From: Lachnospiraceae bacterium 3-1
Lineage (GTDB): Bacteria; Bacillota; Clostridia; Lachnospirales; Lachnospiraceae
Direction of reading: 5' to 3'
Assembly (NCBI GenBank): GCA_000403255.2
Contig: KE159582.1
Location: 661,853 to 725,852 of the forward strand
DNA: 64,000 nucleotides
The notes under the pieces are model-generated. The model searched no databases. It had not been told where the DNA came from and was given only the letters and a program-made list of their open reading frames with translations. This document shows, in pieces, positions 44,408 to 52,904 of the stretch (the stretch's first letter is position 1; the number at the start of each line of letters is the position of its first letter). The position numbers and the translations under genes were made by a program.

Positions 44408-45377
44408 AGCTTTCCACCTCCGGGATGATCTTATCCATGATGCCGTCCATAGCCTTTATGACGGATGGGTATGCCTCCGCTGTCAGCCTCAGGTACCGTT
44501 CCGTTGCCGACAGCCGCCGGTGTCCAAGATAAGTACACAGGAGCGGGAGGAAGGCATTGGGGTCTGTCCCGGCCTCCACCGCCGCCTGCAGGGAATGGAC
44601 CGCGAAGGTATGGCGGACATCGTGCAGGCGCGGGCCTTTCCCGCGTCCCCTGTGCGGTATGCCGGCTTTCCAAAGCGTCTGCCTGAACCAGTCGTAGGCT
44701 GTGTTTGTACTGAACTGTTTCCCGCCGTCATGCTGGAAAACAGGCTCCCCTTCCGGATAGCCGTGTGCGGACAGGTAATCTGCCACCCGTCCCGAGAGGC
44801 TCTGCGACATCGGCACCAGCCGGGAATTATCATTCTTTGCTTCACGGACCAGCAGCATCTCCTGGCGGATGGAAATGTCCCCGGCTGTAAGCGATAATGC
44901 TTCGTTGATCCGCAGCCCCGTCCCGTAAAGGAGCCGGAACAGCAGGGGTGCGCAGCGGACATAGGACGCGCCCTGGCTTTTCCAGTTGTCAGCTGCATCA
45001 AATATGAGGCGCATTTCATCATGCGTGAAAATATACGGGGTGAAACCGCTCCCGTTCAGTTTTTCCCTTGCATTGGGAGGGACCGGCAGCACATCGTCCC
45101 CCTGCGACAGCAGATAGGAGTAAAACTGGCGGTATACGCTGTTCCTGGTTGAAAACGTCTTGTCCGATTCCGAACTGCGTTTCCCAAGCCATCCGTACAC
45201 TGTTTTTTCCGGATGGTCTGCGGGGGTGACGCCGTGCGTCCGGAAATAGCGGTCCAGCCTCTGCAGCTCCTTTACCTCGCCGTTATATTTGCAGCCTTCA
45301 AGCCGTTTGGACTCGACAAACCCATAGAGGAGGGAAGCGTACCCGCTTGAGAAAGCGGGCGTGTTGTACGGCACCAT
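44397..45377 (-). CDS. RIT tyrosine recombinase B
   Basis: 326 aa. Core-binding region at about 10-115, catalytic domain with Arg in YGTGLRINEALSL, Lys in REAKNDNSRLVPM, H-x-x-R in LHDVRHTFAVHS, His in LGHRRLSATERYLRL and the nucleophile Tyr there. Its start codon shares one base with the stop of the A gene (TGATG), so translation is coupled. All catalytic residues are present. Confidence 0.9.
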   Translation of the reverse strand: MVPYNTPAFSSGYASLLYGFVESKRLEGCKYNGEVKELQRLDRYFRTHGVTPADHPEKTVYGWLGKRSSESDKTFSTRNSVYRQFYSYLLSQGDDVLPVPPNAREKLNGSGFTPYIFTHDEMRLIFDAADNWKSQGASYVRCAPLLFRLLYGTGLRINEALSLTAGDISIRQEMLLVREAKNDNSRLVPMSQSLSGRVADYLSAHGYPEGEPVFQHDGGKQFSTNTAYDWFRQTLWKAGIPHRGRGKGPRLHDVRHTFAVHSLQAAVEAGTDPNAFLPLLCTYLGHRRLSATERYLRLTAEAYPSVIKAMDGIMDKIIPEVESYEG

Positions 45378-46588
45378 CAGTCCACCTCCAATGCGCAGTT
45401 CCGGAGCTGGCCGGTTCCGATTTTTGTATAGATCATCGTAGTGTCAGTGGAGCTGTGCCCGAGGACTTCTGAAATCGTCGGCATCGGCACGCCCTGGTTC
45501 AGCATGTTCCCGGCAATGCTGTGCCGCAGCGAATGCAGCCCCCTTTTCCTGTGGTGGAAATCGGTAAAGCCTGAAATCTTCATATATTTATTGATGATAT
45601 AGTGAAGGTTGTCATCCTGCCCGAAAGCCTCGTATGGGGCGTTGTGCCGGACAAAAATGTTCCGGCAGGAGGTTTCCGGGCGTCCGTTTTTGAAGTAGTC
45701 AACGAGCGCCGCCGCAACATCATCCAGCAGCGGGAAGGTCATTGCAGTGCCGGTCTTTCCCTGGCAGAAGGAAAAGGATGACGCATTCCAGTCAATGTCG
45801 GACAGCCGCAGGTCCCGGATGTCCCCGACGCGCATGCCGTACCTTATGGCAAACAGAAGGATTGCGTAATCCCGTTTCCCGGCAGGGTTTTCCCGGTCAA
45901 CATTGGAAAGCAGCGTTGTTATCTCAGCTGCCGTGTAAAAGGATGGTATGCGCCCTTTATGGTTTCCCTGTACATTTGGCACAAAGACAGAATTATCAAC
46001 AACAGTATATCCGTGCTTATACAGGAAGTCGAAGAACTTCCTTAAAACATAGGCGTCATAGGTCTGTGTTGTGCGGCAGACATGGGAGCGGGTCTTGCGA
46101 TATGCGAGGATCGTATCCCTGTCAAGTTTTGTAAAATCGGTGCAGCCGCGCCTTTCGAGGAACCCAAGGAAGGATTCCATGCGGAACCTTATCTGTCTGT
46201 GCGATGTCCTTGCCATTGTTTCCGTGACGGAATCCATGAATTCCCCGATTGCCGGCTGGAAAGCCTGGCTGAAAGAATGGTCTTTGCCCAGCCTCCGCCT
46301 GTAAATGGTGCCGCTTGCCTGGTACTCCAGGAGTACCGTGATGGCACGGTGGCAGTGGCGGGAATCCCTCGGGCAGGCTTTGGATGGTTCACTTAGCGTG
46401 ATGCCGTAAGTCTGGTAAAAATACCGTTCCCCGCATTCCCTGCTGAATTCGTGAATCCCTTCCTGTTCCATGAATTCAGATAAACGGTTCCAAAACCGAT
46501 GGTATGCCGCTATTGTATGCCCGTCATACTGCAGCGTATGGAGCAGTTGGTCGACTGCCCCTGTCAGGTTCTCAAATGATGCATTCAT
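45377..46588 (-). CDS. RIT tyrosine recombinase A
   Basis: 403 aa, the longest of the trio as expected for the first RIT gene. Extended N-terminal region, core-binding domain at about 105-205, catalytic Arg in IRYGMRVGDIRDLRL, Lys in CQGKTGTAMTF, H-x-x-R in GLHSLRHSIAGN, His in LGHSSTDTTMIYTKI with the nucleophile Tyr. Transcribed first from the right end of the element; the ribosome site lies in a stem (see 46602-46645). Confidence 0.9.
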   Translation of the reverse strand: MNASFENLTGAVDQLLHTLQYDGHTIAAYHRFWNRLSEFMEQEGIHEFSRECGERYFYQTYGITLSEPSKACPRDSRHCHRAITVLLEYQASGTIYRRRLGKDHSFSQAFQPAIGEFMDSVTETMARTSHRQIRFRMESFLGFLERRGCTDFTKLDRDTILAYRKTRSHVCRTTQTYDAYVLRKFFDFLYKHGYTVVDNSVFVPNVQGNHKGRIPSFYTAAEITTLLSNVDRENPAGKRDYAILLFAIRYGMRVGDIRDLRLSDIDWNASSFSFCQGKTGTAMTFPLLDDVAAALVDYFKNGRPETSCRNIFVRHNAPYEAFGQDDNLHYIINKYMKISGFTDFHHRKRGLHSLRHSIAGNMLNQGVPMPTISEVLGHSSTDTTMIYTKIGTGQLRNCALEVD

Positions 46589-46601
46589 ACTGATGAGTTC
46601 T

Positions 46602-46645
46602 CCTACAAATATATTCAGGCTTCTGCCTGTGAGATATATTGTAGG
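46602..46645 (-). promoter_or_regulatory. Leader hairpin covering the ritA ribosome site
   Basis: cctacaaatatat (from 46602) pairs with atatattgtagg (to 46645), with an inner caggc-ttct-gcctg stem. On the minus strand the outer arm holds the AGGAG-like ribosome site of recombinase A, so folding would reduce translation. A plausible brake on transposition. Confidence 0.45.
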
Positions 46646-46711
46646 ATGTTATGGAAAGTTTACAAGTCTGATAATGTGGCGGGAATCCTTGTAAAATCAA
46701 AGGTTATGCAT

Positions 46712-46749
46712 AAATCTTTCTTATAACTCTGGACGATGCATAATGGACC
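46712..46749 (-). repeat. RIT terminal inverted repeat, right
   Basis: Inverse complement of the left repeat at 34/38 positions, ending cgatgcataatggacc. Confidence 0.9.
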
Positions 46750-46770
46750 TTATGAATAGCTTTCCATAAG

Positions 46771-47364
46771 GTACACATCCACATCGGGGCAAAAGGCCAC
46801 ACGCCGCAGAGCCTCAGAAACCTCGCCAACATCATGGCGGGCCACGAGAGCCTTATCGCGGACGCATTAAACCTTGACCGGTGGAGGATGAACCGCTACT
46901 GCCGCACGGTTGACCCGCGGTTCTTAGAGGCGGTCAACAGGAAGAAACCTTCCACGATGGCGGCCCTTGCGGACATCTGGTACACGAGTCACGGCGCAAG
47001 CTACGGCAGGGACCAGCACTACAACGACAGCCGCTACCATATGCTGAACTACCACGCAACCTTCACCAAGGGCACGGTGGAATTTAGGCTCTTCCAGTTC
47101 GACGAGCCGGGCGACGGGCGCAGGGGCGGCCTCCACGCAGGGCAGCTTAAAAGCTACATCCAGCTCTGCCTCGCGCTCAGCCAGATGGCGAAGGAAGTCA
47201 AGAGCGCAAGCTCGAAGCCGCAGCAGAACGAGAACCCGAAATACGCCATGCGGACATGGCTCCTCCGGCTCGGCTTCATCGGGGACGAATTCAAGACCGC
47301 AAGGGACATCCTGACAAGGAGGCTTGCAGGGGACGCATCCTTCCGGAACGGAAGGGCCGCTTGA
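46771..47364 (+). pseudogene. Amidoligase-family protein, 3' part (split by transposon)
   Basis: About 197 codons resume with VHIHIGAKGHTPQSLRN, the metal/substrate-binding His motif that would directly follow GCG of the 5' part. Further conserved pieces: LIADALNLDRWRMNRYC, HYNDSRYHMLNYHATF and TVEFRLFQFDEPGDGRRGGL, the last being the second signature of phage amidoligases. The tail YAMRTWLLRLGFIGDEFK is shared with the protein at 41443. The uninterrupted protein would be about 315 aa. It would form an amide/isopeptide bond; the target is unknown. Confidence 0.9.
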
Positions 47365-47480
47365 AGGGAACGCGGGAGGTAGCCTCCTGCCACCTTTCCT
47401 GCCACGGAAACGGCAGTTGGACCGCTACGGCGGTCTTAAGGTGGTAGAAGGGTGCCCCTTCGGAAAGGATGGATTTCAAA

Positions 47481-48173
47481 ATGGAAAAAAGATACTACAT
47501 TGCTTACGGCTCAAACCTGAATGTCGGGCAGATGCGGATGCGCTGCCCTGGGGCGAGGATCATCGGGACTTCGGTGGTGGAAGGCTACCGGCTGCTGTTT
47601 AAAGGGAGCAGGACCGGCTCCTACCTCACCATTGAGCCGCAGGAGGGCGCAAGCGTACCCGTGGCGGCATGGGCGGTGACGGAGGAGGATGAGGCTGCCC
47701 TGGACCGCTACGAGGGCTTCCCGTCCTTTTACTACAAAAAGGAGATGGAGCTGCCCATCAAGGGCATCAGGACCGGCAAGGTCCGCAGGCGGAAGGTTTT
47801 TGTCTACATCATGCATGAGGACCGTCCGCTTGGGCTGCCGAGCGAATTCTACATGGCGACCTGCATGGAGGGATACCGGAGGTTCGGATTTGATGAGGCA
47901 TTCCTGGAACAGGCGTATGCCGACAGCAGGGAGGAATTTCCGGGCGGGTGGAAGACCGGGGACGCTTGCTTCATGGTGACCAACCGGAAGAACGGATGCA
48001 CTGGCACATACACGGTGCAGGGATTTGACGGGAGATATTTCTGCCTGCAGAACCGCAGAGGGAGCCGCTGCCGCGCATCCGAAAGGCGGATGTTCCGCAG
48101 CAGGGAGGCGGCGCTCGCCCCACGGGAGGAAAATACGGAATCAGGAGGAAACTGCGATGAAAGAAACAGATAA
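47481..48173 (+). CDS. Gamma-glutamylcyclotransferase (AIG2-like)
   Basis: 230 aa from the ATG at 47481; the ATG at 47469 sits directly on the ribosome site. GGCT fold: RYYIAYGSNLNVGQMRMRCP with the substrate loop YGSN, then AWAVTEEDEAALDRYEGFPS carrying the catalytic Glu. A C-terminal extension of about 70 residues is basic and overlaps the next gene. Such cyclotransferases cleave gamma-glutamyl amides, the reverse of what the adjacent amidoligase would build. This gene pair was described by Iyer and colleagues as a peptide-modification module of mobile elements. Confidence 0.9.
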   Translation: MEKRYYIAYGSNLNVGQMRMRCPGARIIGTSVVEGYRLLFKGSRTGSYLTIEPQEGASVPVAAWAVTEEDEAALDRYEGFPSFYYKKEMELPIKGIRTGKVRRRKVFVYIMHEDRPLGLPSEFYMATCMEGYRRFGFDEAFLEQAYADSREEFPGGWKTGDACFMVTNRKNGCTGTYTVQGFDGRYFCLQNRRGSRCRASERRMFRSREAALAPREENTESGGNCDERNR

Positions 48174-48366
48174 TATTGCGAGGATTTCGGTCTGCCCAAG
48201 GTGCGGGCAGACCTACCACGGGAGGCCGGCAGTTTCGCGGGCGGACGGCAGAACGCCGCTCTGCCCGGACTGCGGCACCAGGGAGGCGCTGGAGAGCATC
48301 GGGGTGGACGGGAAGGAGCAGGAACAGATCCTGGAAGCCATCCACAGGTGCTACGGCAGGGGATGA
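48157..48366 (+). CDS. Small zinc-ribbon protein
   Basis: 69 aa from the ATG at 48157 (AGGAGG upstream), overlapping the cyclotransferase end by 17 bases. Two CxxC knuckles (CPRCGQTYHG and LCPDCGTREAL) form a zinc ribbon; the C-terminal half is helical (GKEQEQILEAIHRCYGRG). A frequent companion of the amidoligase/GGCT pair. Role unknown. Confidence 0.75.
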   Translation: MKETDNIARISVCPRCGQTYHGRPAVSRADGRTPLCPDCGTREALESIGVDGKEQEQILEAIHRCYGRG

Positions 48367-48399
48367 AAATTACAAAGGCAAAGGAAGGAGCGTAAAGCT

Positions 48400-48780
48400 A
48401 TGGAAAAAAGGACAGAGGTCATCCAGGAGTGGATTGACGCAAGAAGGGAACGGGGCGAGGCTGCAACAAAGTGTATGTTTTACATCACCGTCCCAAAAGA
48501 TACCGACCTTTACAAGGATGAAACCATCAAGAAAATCGAGGGCATCCTCGACCGGAACCATGTCAGCCACGGCCATGTGGATACGGTCTGCGGCGCATGG
48601 AACCTGAACCGGGACTGGATTGAGACCGGCGGGATCGACTGCATTGTGGAATTCTGCGGGGTGTACCCGGTCAATTGGGACATGGACGATGTGGTGGAGC
48701 TTGAACGGATGGAAACCGAAGGGGAGATCATCATGCTGGTTGACTGGATAGAGGATGGGAAGCACATCCCCAACCATTGA
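48400..48780 (+). CDS. Phage protein of unknown function
   Basis: 126 aa; an AAGGAG site (48385-48390) lies nine bases before the ATG. N-terminal helix (TEVIQEWIDARRERGEAATK), then alternating strands (CMFYITVPKDTDLYKDE, GGIDCIVEFCGVYPVNWDMD) suggesting a small alpha/beta fold. Last gene of the amidoligase segment. No domain recognised. Confidence 0.6.
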   Translation: MEKRTEVIQEWIDARRERGEAATKCMFYITVPKDTDLYKDETIKKIEGILDRNHVSHGHVDTVCGAWNLNRDWIETGGIDCIVEFCGVYPVNWDMDDVVELERMETEGEIIMLVDWIEDGKHIPNH

Positions 48781-48832
48781 AAACTACACAATTCCCGCTG
48801 TGGATGTTTGTGCAGTTTATGCTCCGAATTAA

Positions 48833-48878
48833 CTTGATAAAATGTGGTTTTAGAGCGAATATGTGTACTACCGAAAGG
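48833..48878 (+). promoter_or_regulatory. Repeated phage promoter element, copy 3
   Basis: TTGATA, 17 bases, GAATAT, then GTGTACTACCGAAAGG; from ttttagagcgaa onward it is identical to copy 2. It also shares the upstream tgctccgaatt. It lies about 40 bases before the small gene at 48919. Confidence 0.65.
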
Positions 48879-48918
48879 AATAACAAAGCCGCAGGCTTAG
48901 AAAACGGAGGAAAACAGA

Positions 48919-49107
48919 ATGCTGAACAGGAAATTTGAAGGAGCCACACTTTACGAGATCGACTACACACCGAAGGGGACAAAGACCATGAAGACCGTTT
49001 CGGTCTGGGCGAAGAACCGGCTGGATGCATCAAACTACATGATACTGAACCACATTTGGGGAAAGCAGCATGAGATCAGGGTTGCGACCGCCAACCTGCT
49101 GAAATAA
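48919..49107 (+). CDS. Small phage protein of unknown function
   Basis: 62 aa with GGAGG upstream, directly behind promoter element copy 3. Strand-rich (KFEGATLYEIDYTPKGTKTM, KTVSVWAKNRLDA). No family recognised. It heads a two-gene unit with the next gene. Confidence 0.6.
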   Translation: MLNRKFEGATLYEIDYTPKGTKTMKTVSVWAKNRLDASNYMILNHIWGKQHEIRVATANLLK

Positions 49108-49121
49108 GGAGGGGAACGGAT

Positions 49122-49349
49122 ATGCGGAGAGAAGGAAGCATTAAGGTAAACAGCAGCATTTTTCATTACTGGGTGAAATATTACGATGAACCGAGTGAGG
49201 AGTACGGCATTGACGGCGGACGGATTTCCAAGGCGATGCTGAAGCGGGATGGTGAGATTGTTTATAACTATGACAGGGGGCTGGATATTGCGCCTGCAGA
49301 TGGGGATACGGATATTGCGCTGGCAATCCTCTTGAAAGATTACAACTAA
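49122..49349 (+). CDS. Small phage protein of unknown function
   Basis: 75 aa, GGAGGGG upstream. Contains SIFHYWVKYYDEPSEEYGID and an acidic C-terminal half (GLDIAPADGDTDIALAILLK), resembling the small DUF7678-type phage proteins, which is a tentative match. A terminator follows. Confidence 0.6.
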   Translation: MRREGSIKVNSSIFHYWVKYYDEPSEEYGIDGGRISKAMLKRDGEIVYNYDRGLDIAPADGDTDIALAILLKDYN

Positions 49350-49415
49350 GGAGTTTGAAACTGGAAATTCCAAGAGCAGGGCCGGACGGCTCTGTGTCTT
49401 GTACTGATAGATTAG

Positions 49416-49442
49416 GGCTTGCCGCTGGCAGGCCATTTTTGA
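49416..49442 (+). terminator. Rho-independent terminator
   Basis: An 8-bp stem (ggcttgcc at 49416-49423, ggcaggcc at 49427-49434, one G-T pair), 3-nt loop, then attttt. It closes the transcript begun at promoter element copy 3 before the large terminase. Confidence 0.7.
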
Positions 49443-49466
49443 TGCCATCTTCTGGAGGTGATGCCT

Positions 49467-51073
49467 ATGGCAATGCGGAAACTGAAAAAGTATAAGCCGA
49501 CAAAGTTCAAGGCAAAGGACAGCCGCTATGATAAGGATGCCGCCGATTTTGCCGTGATGTTCATAGAAAGCCTGTGCCACACCAAAGGGACATGGGCGGG
49601 GAAGCCTTTTGAACTGATCGACTGGCAGGAGCAGATCATCCGTGATATTTTCGGCACGTTAAAGCCGAACGGATACCGCCAGTTCAACACAGCATACGTT
49701 GAGATTCCGAAGAAGCAGGGCAAGTCAGAGCTGGCGGCGGCCGTGGCGCTGCTTTTGACCTGCGGGGACGGGGAGGAACGCGCCGAGGTGTACGGCTGTG
49801 CCGCTGACCGTCAGCAGGCCACTATCGTCTTTGACGTGGCGGCGGACATGGTGCGGATGTGTCCGGCACTGAATAAGAGGGTGAAGATACTCGCCTCGCA
49901 GAAGCGGATCATATACACGCCGACCAATTCCTTCTACCAGGTGCTTTCGGCGGAGGCGTATTCCAAGCACGGCTTCAACATCCACGGCGTGGTGTTTGAC
50001 GAGCTGCACACGCAGCCGAACCGGAAATTGTTTGATGTCATGACCAAGGGTTCCGGGGACGCCAGGATGCAGCCGCTGTATTTCCTCATCACCACGGCGG
50101 GGACGGACACCCATTCCATCTGCTATGAGACGCACCAGAAGGCGACGGATATTTTAGAGGGCGGAAGATTGACCCTACATTTTACCCGGTGATTTATGGT
50201 GCGGATGAAGCGGATGACTGGACGGACCCGAAGGTGTGGAAAAAGGCGAACCCCTCACTGAACATCACGGTGGGCATTGATAAGGTGGAGGCTGCCTGCG
50301 AGTCGGCAAAGCAGAATCCGGGGGAAGAGAACAGTTTCCGGCAGCTCCGCCTGAACCAGTGGGTGAAACAGGCGGTGCGGTGGATGCCCATGGACAAATG
50401 GGATGCCTGTGCCTTCACGGTTTCGGAGGATGGGCTGGAGGGGCGTGTCTGCTACGGCGGGCTGGACTTATCCTCCACCACGGATATCACGGCATTCGTG
50501 CTGGTGTTCCCGCCGCTGGATGAGGAGGACAAATACTGCATCCTGCCGTACTTCTGGGTGCCGGAGGAGACGCTGGAGCTGCGGGTGCGGCGCGACCATG
50601 TCCCCTATGATGTGTGGGAGCGGCAGGGGAAGCTGATGACCACGGAGGGGAACGTGGTGCATTACGGCTTTATTGAGAAATACATTGAGAGGCTCGGTGA
50701 GCGGTTCAACATCCGGGAGATCGCCTTTGACCGGTGGGGCGCTGTGCAGATGGTGCAGAACCTTGAGGGGATGGGATTCACGGTGGTCCCGTTCGGGCAG
50801 GGCTTCAAGGATATGTCCCCGCCCACCAAGGAGCTGATGAAGCTGGTGCTGGAGCAGATGATTGCCCACGGCGGGCATCCGGTCCTGCGGTGGATGATGG
50901 ATAACATCTTCATCCGCACCGACCCTGCAGGAAATATAAAGGCAGATAAGGAGAAGTCCACGGAGAAGATTGACGGGGCAGTGGCCGCCATCATGGGGCT
51001 TGACCGTGCCATCCGCTGCGGGAATGAAACTTCGGAGAGCGTCTATGATTCCCGCGGCTTGTTGGTATTTTAA
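49467..51073 (+). pseudogene. Phage terminase large subunit, frameshifted
   Basis: Start at the ATG at 49467 (GGAGG upstream). The ATPase part reads to 50192: Walker A-like VEIPKKQGKSELAAAVALLL, Walker B GVVFDELHTQ, the coupling motif FLITTAGTD. The correct continuation (KIDPTFYPVIYGADEADDW) is in another frame from about 50163, so one base is missing in a G-run at 50159-50161 (ggg where four would restore LEGRKID). The nuclease part to 51073 is otherwise intact (GGLDLSSTTDITAF, IAFDRWGAVQMV). Unless the change is a read error, packaging is abolished. Confidence 0.88.
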
Positions 51074-51167
51074 CATTTTACAGGGTTGTGTGCGGAATCT
51101 TTGGTGGTTCCTTGTATGGCTATTTTTCCCGCATTCCTTTATGCTGTCTGGCGAAGGAGGTGGAAGG

Positions 51168-51467
51168 ATGGACGATAAGGATTTCCTTGAGCTCATCATT
51201 TCGGAACGGATGGGGATGCACCATGATAACTTTAAGAAAGAGCATCCCCCTACGGAGGAGCAGGCTGCGGAAGCAGAAAAGGCAGGCAAGGCACACGAGC
51301 TGCTGTTCCAGCAGTTAAGTGCGGAGCAGCGGGAAATGATGGAGCTGTGCGAGGATGTGACAAATTCGGAAGCCACACGGGAAACCGAATATTACTACCG
51401 TGCAGGGTTCCGGGACGGGGTGAGCCTTGACAGGCTGATAAAGCAGATCAGGGAAAATAATAAATAA
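51168..51467 (+). CDS. Phage protein of unknown function
   Basis: 99 aa from the ATG at 51168 (GGAGG upstream). Entirely helical and charged (FLELIISERMGMHHDNFKKE, KAHELLFQQLSAEQREMMEL), ending YRAGFRDGVSLDRLIKQIRE. Similar short helical proteins sit between terminase and portal in related prophages. Function unknown. Confidence 0.65.
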   Translation: MDDKDFLELIISERMGMHHDNFKKEHPPTEEQAAEAEKAGKAHELLFQQLSAEQREMMELCEDVTNSEATRETEYYYRAGFRDGVSLDRLIKQIRENNK

Positions 51468-51548
51468 AAACATAAGACAGGGATTAAGACGGGCATCGCT
51501 TTGGCGGTGCCTTTCTGCTGTCCGTTTTCAGAAAGGAGAGTGGTTCCT

Positions 51549-52904
51549 ATGGGATTATTCAGCGGATTGTTCAGGGCGAGGGATGCGCCCCAGAACAGGA
51601 CTTCCGGCAGCGCCTACAGTTTTTTCATGGGCGGCAGCACGAGTGGGAAAAGGGTAAACGAGCGTTCCTCCATGCAGATGACGGCGGTGTACTCCTGCGT
51701 CCGGATTCTTTCCGAGGCAGTGGCGGGGCTTCCGCTGCATTTTTACAGATATATGGAGGACGGAGGGAAGGAGAAAGCGGCGGAACACCCGCTGTATTTT
51801 TTACTCCATGACGAGCCGAACCCGGAGATGACTTCCTTCGTGTTCCGGGAAACGCTGATGACGCACCTGCTCCTCTGGGGCAACGCCTACGCACAGATCA
51901 TCCGAAACGGCAAAGGGGAGGTCATCGGGCTGTACCCTCTGATGCCGGACCGTATGGGTGTGGAGCGTGACAGCAAAGGGCAGCTTTACTACGAATACAC
52001 AGTGAGCATGGATGACGCGCCGACCGTAAAAGGCAGCACGGTCATCCTGCCGCCCGCGGAGGTGCTGCACATCCCCGGCCTCGGCTTTGACGGGCTGGTT
52101 GGCTATTCCCCCATTGCCATGGCAAAGAACGCCATCGGCATGGCGATAGCCTGCGAGGAATACGGGGCGAAGTTCTTCGCCAACGGCGCACAGCCGAGCG
52201 GCGTGCTGGAGCATCCGGGGACGCTGAAAGACCCCTCAAGGGTGCGGGAGAGCTGGCAGTCCACCTTCGGAGGAAGCCACAACGCCAACAAGGTGGCCGT
52301 TTTGGAGGAGGGGATGAAATACACGCCTATCTCCATTTCTCCGGAACAGGCGCAGTTTTTGGAAACACGGAAGTTCCAGATCAATGAGATTGCGCGGATT
52401 TTCCGTGTGCCTCCGCACATGGTGGGCGACCTGGAAAAGAGCAGCTTCTCCAACATCGAGCAGCAGAGCCTTGAGTTTGTGAAATACACCCTCGACCCAT
52501 GGGTGTCCCGGTGGGAGCAGTCCATGGCGCGGTCCCTGCTGACGCCGGAGGAAAAGAAGCAGTATTTTGTGAAATTCAACGTGGACGGCCTGCTCCGGGG
52601 CGACTACCAGAGCCGCATGAACGGGTACGCCGTAGGGCGGCAGAACGGGTGGATGTCCGCAAATGACATCCGGGAGCTGGAGAACCTTGACCGTATCCCG
52701 GAGGAATTGGGAGGCGACTTATATCTTATCAACGGAAACATGATGCCGCTTTCGATGTCAGGGGCGGCGTACCAAGAAGGGAAGGAGGAATCCAATGAAA
52801 ACGAAGAAGTTCTGGAAGTGGAGGGACCAGGCGGAGGCGGGGACGGCTCCGGAGGAGAGGACTCTGTTTCTGAACGGCACCATCGCAGAGGAAAGCTGGT
52901 TTGA
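51549..52904 (+). CDS. Phage portal protein (HK97 type)
   Basis: 451 aa from the ATG at 51549 (AAGGAG upstream). Family features: VNERSSMQMTAVYSCVRILS at the start, EPNPEMTSFVFRETLMTHLL, VLHIPGLGFDGLVGYSPIAM and the QFQINEIARIFRVPPHMVGD-type segment (RKFQINEIARIFRVPPHMVG). It forms the dodecameric DNA entry channel. The C-terminal tail is acidic/Gly-rich and its last 110 bases overlap the protease gene. Confidence 0.95.
   Translation: MGLFSGLFRARDAPQNRTSGSAYSFFMGGSTSGKRVNERSSMQMTAVYSCVRILSEAVAGLPLHFYRYMEDGGKEKAAEHPLYFLLHDEPNPEMTSFVFRETLMTHLLLWGNAYAQIIRNGKGEVIGLYPLMPDRMGVERDSKGQLYYEYTVSMDDAPTVKGSTVILPPAEVLHIPGLGFDGLVGYSPIAMAKNAIGMAIACEEYGAKFFANGAQPSGVLEHPGTLKDPSRVRESWQSTFGGSHNANKVAVLEEGMKYTPISISPEQAQFLETRKFQINEIARIFRVPPHMVGDLEKSSFSNIEQQSLEFVKYTLDPWVSRWEQSMARSLLTPEEKKQYFVKFNVDGLLRGDYQSRMNGYAVGRQNGWMSANDIRELENLDRIPEELGGDLYLINGNMMPLSMSGAAYQEGKEESNENEEVLEVEGPGGGGDGSGGEDSVSERHHRRGKLV

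Larger units (their letters stand above)
43294..46770 (-). mobile_element. RIT element (recombinases-in-trio transposon)
   Basis: About 3.48 kb inserted in the amidoligase gene. It has terminal inverted repeats of 38 bp and three overlapping tyrosine recombinase genes all on the minus strand (46588 to 43385), the defining layout of RIT elements (RitA-RitB-RitC). A terminator lies at the 3' end of the trio and a structured leader at the 5' end. The right side has 21 further bases with an 8-bp palindrome (accttatg at 46747, cataaggt at 46765) before host codons resume, so the exact end is uncertain by about 21 bp. Confidence 0.88.

Noticed and set aside
43385-46588. Tyrosine recombinases considered as the prophage integrase
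   Set aside because: Three in tandem on the opposite strand, bounded by terminal inverted repeats that split another gene, define a separate transposon.
41380-48878. Three similar upstream elements considered as ends of a transposon
   Set aside because: All three are in the same orientation, start about 40 bases before start codons and look like promoters; no transposase is linked to them.
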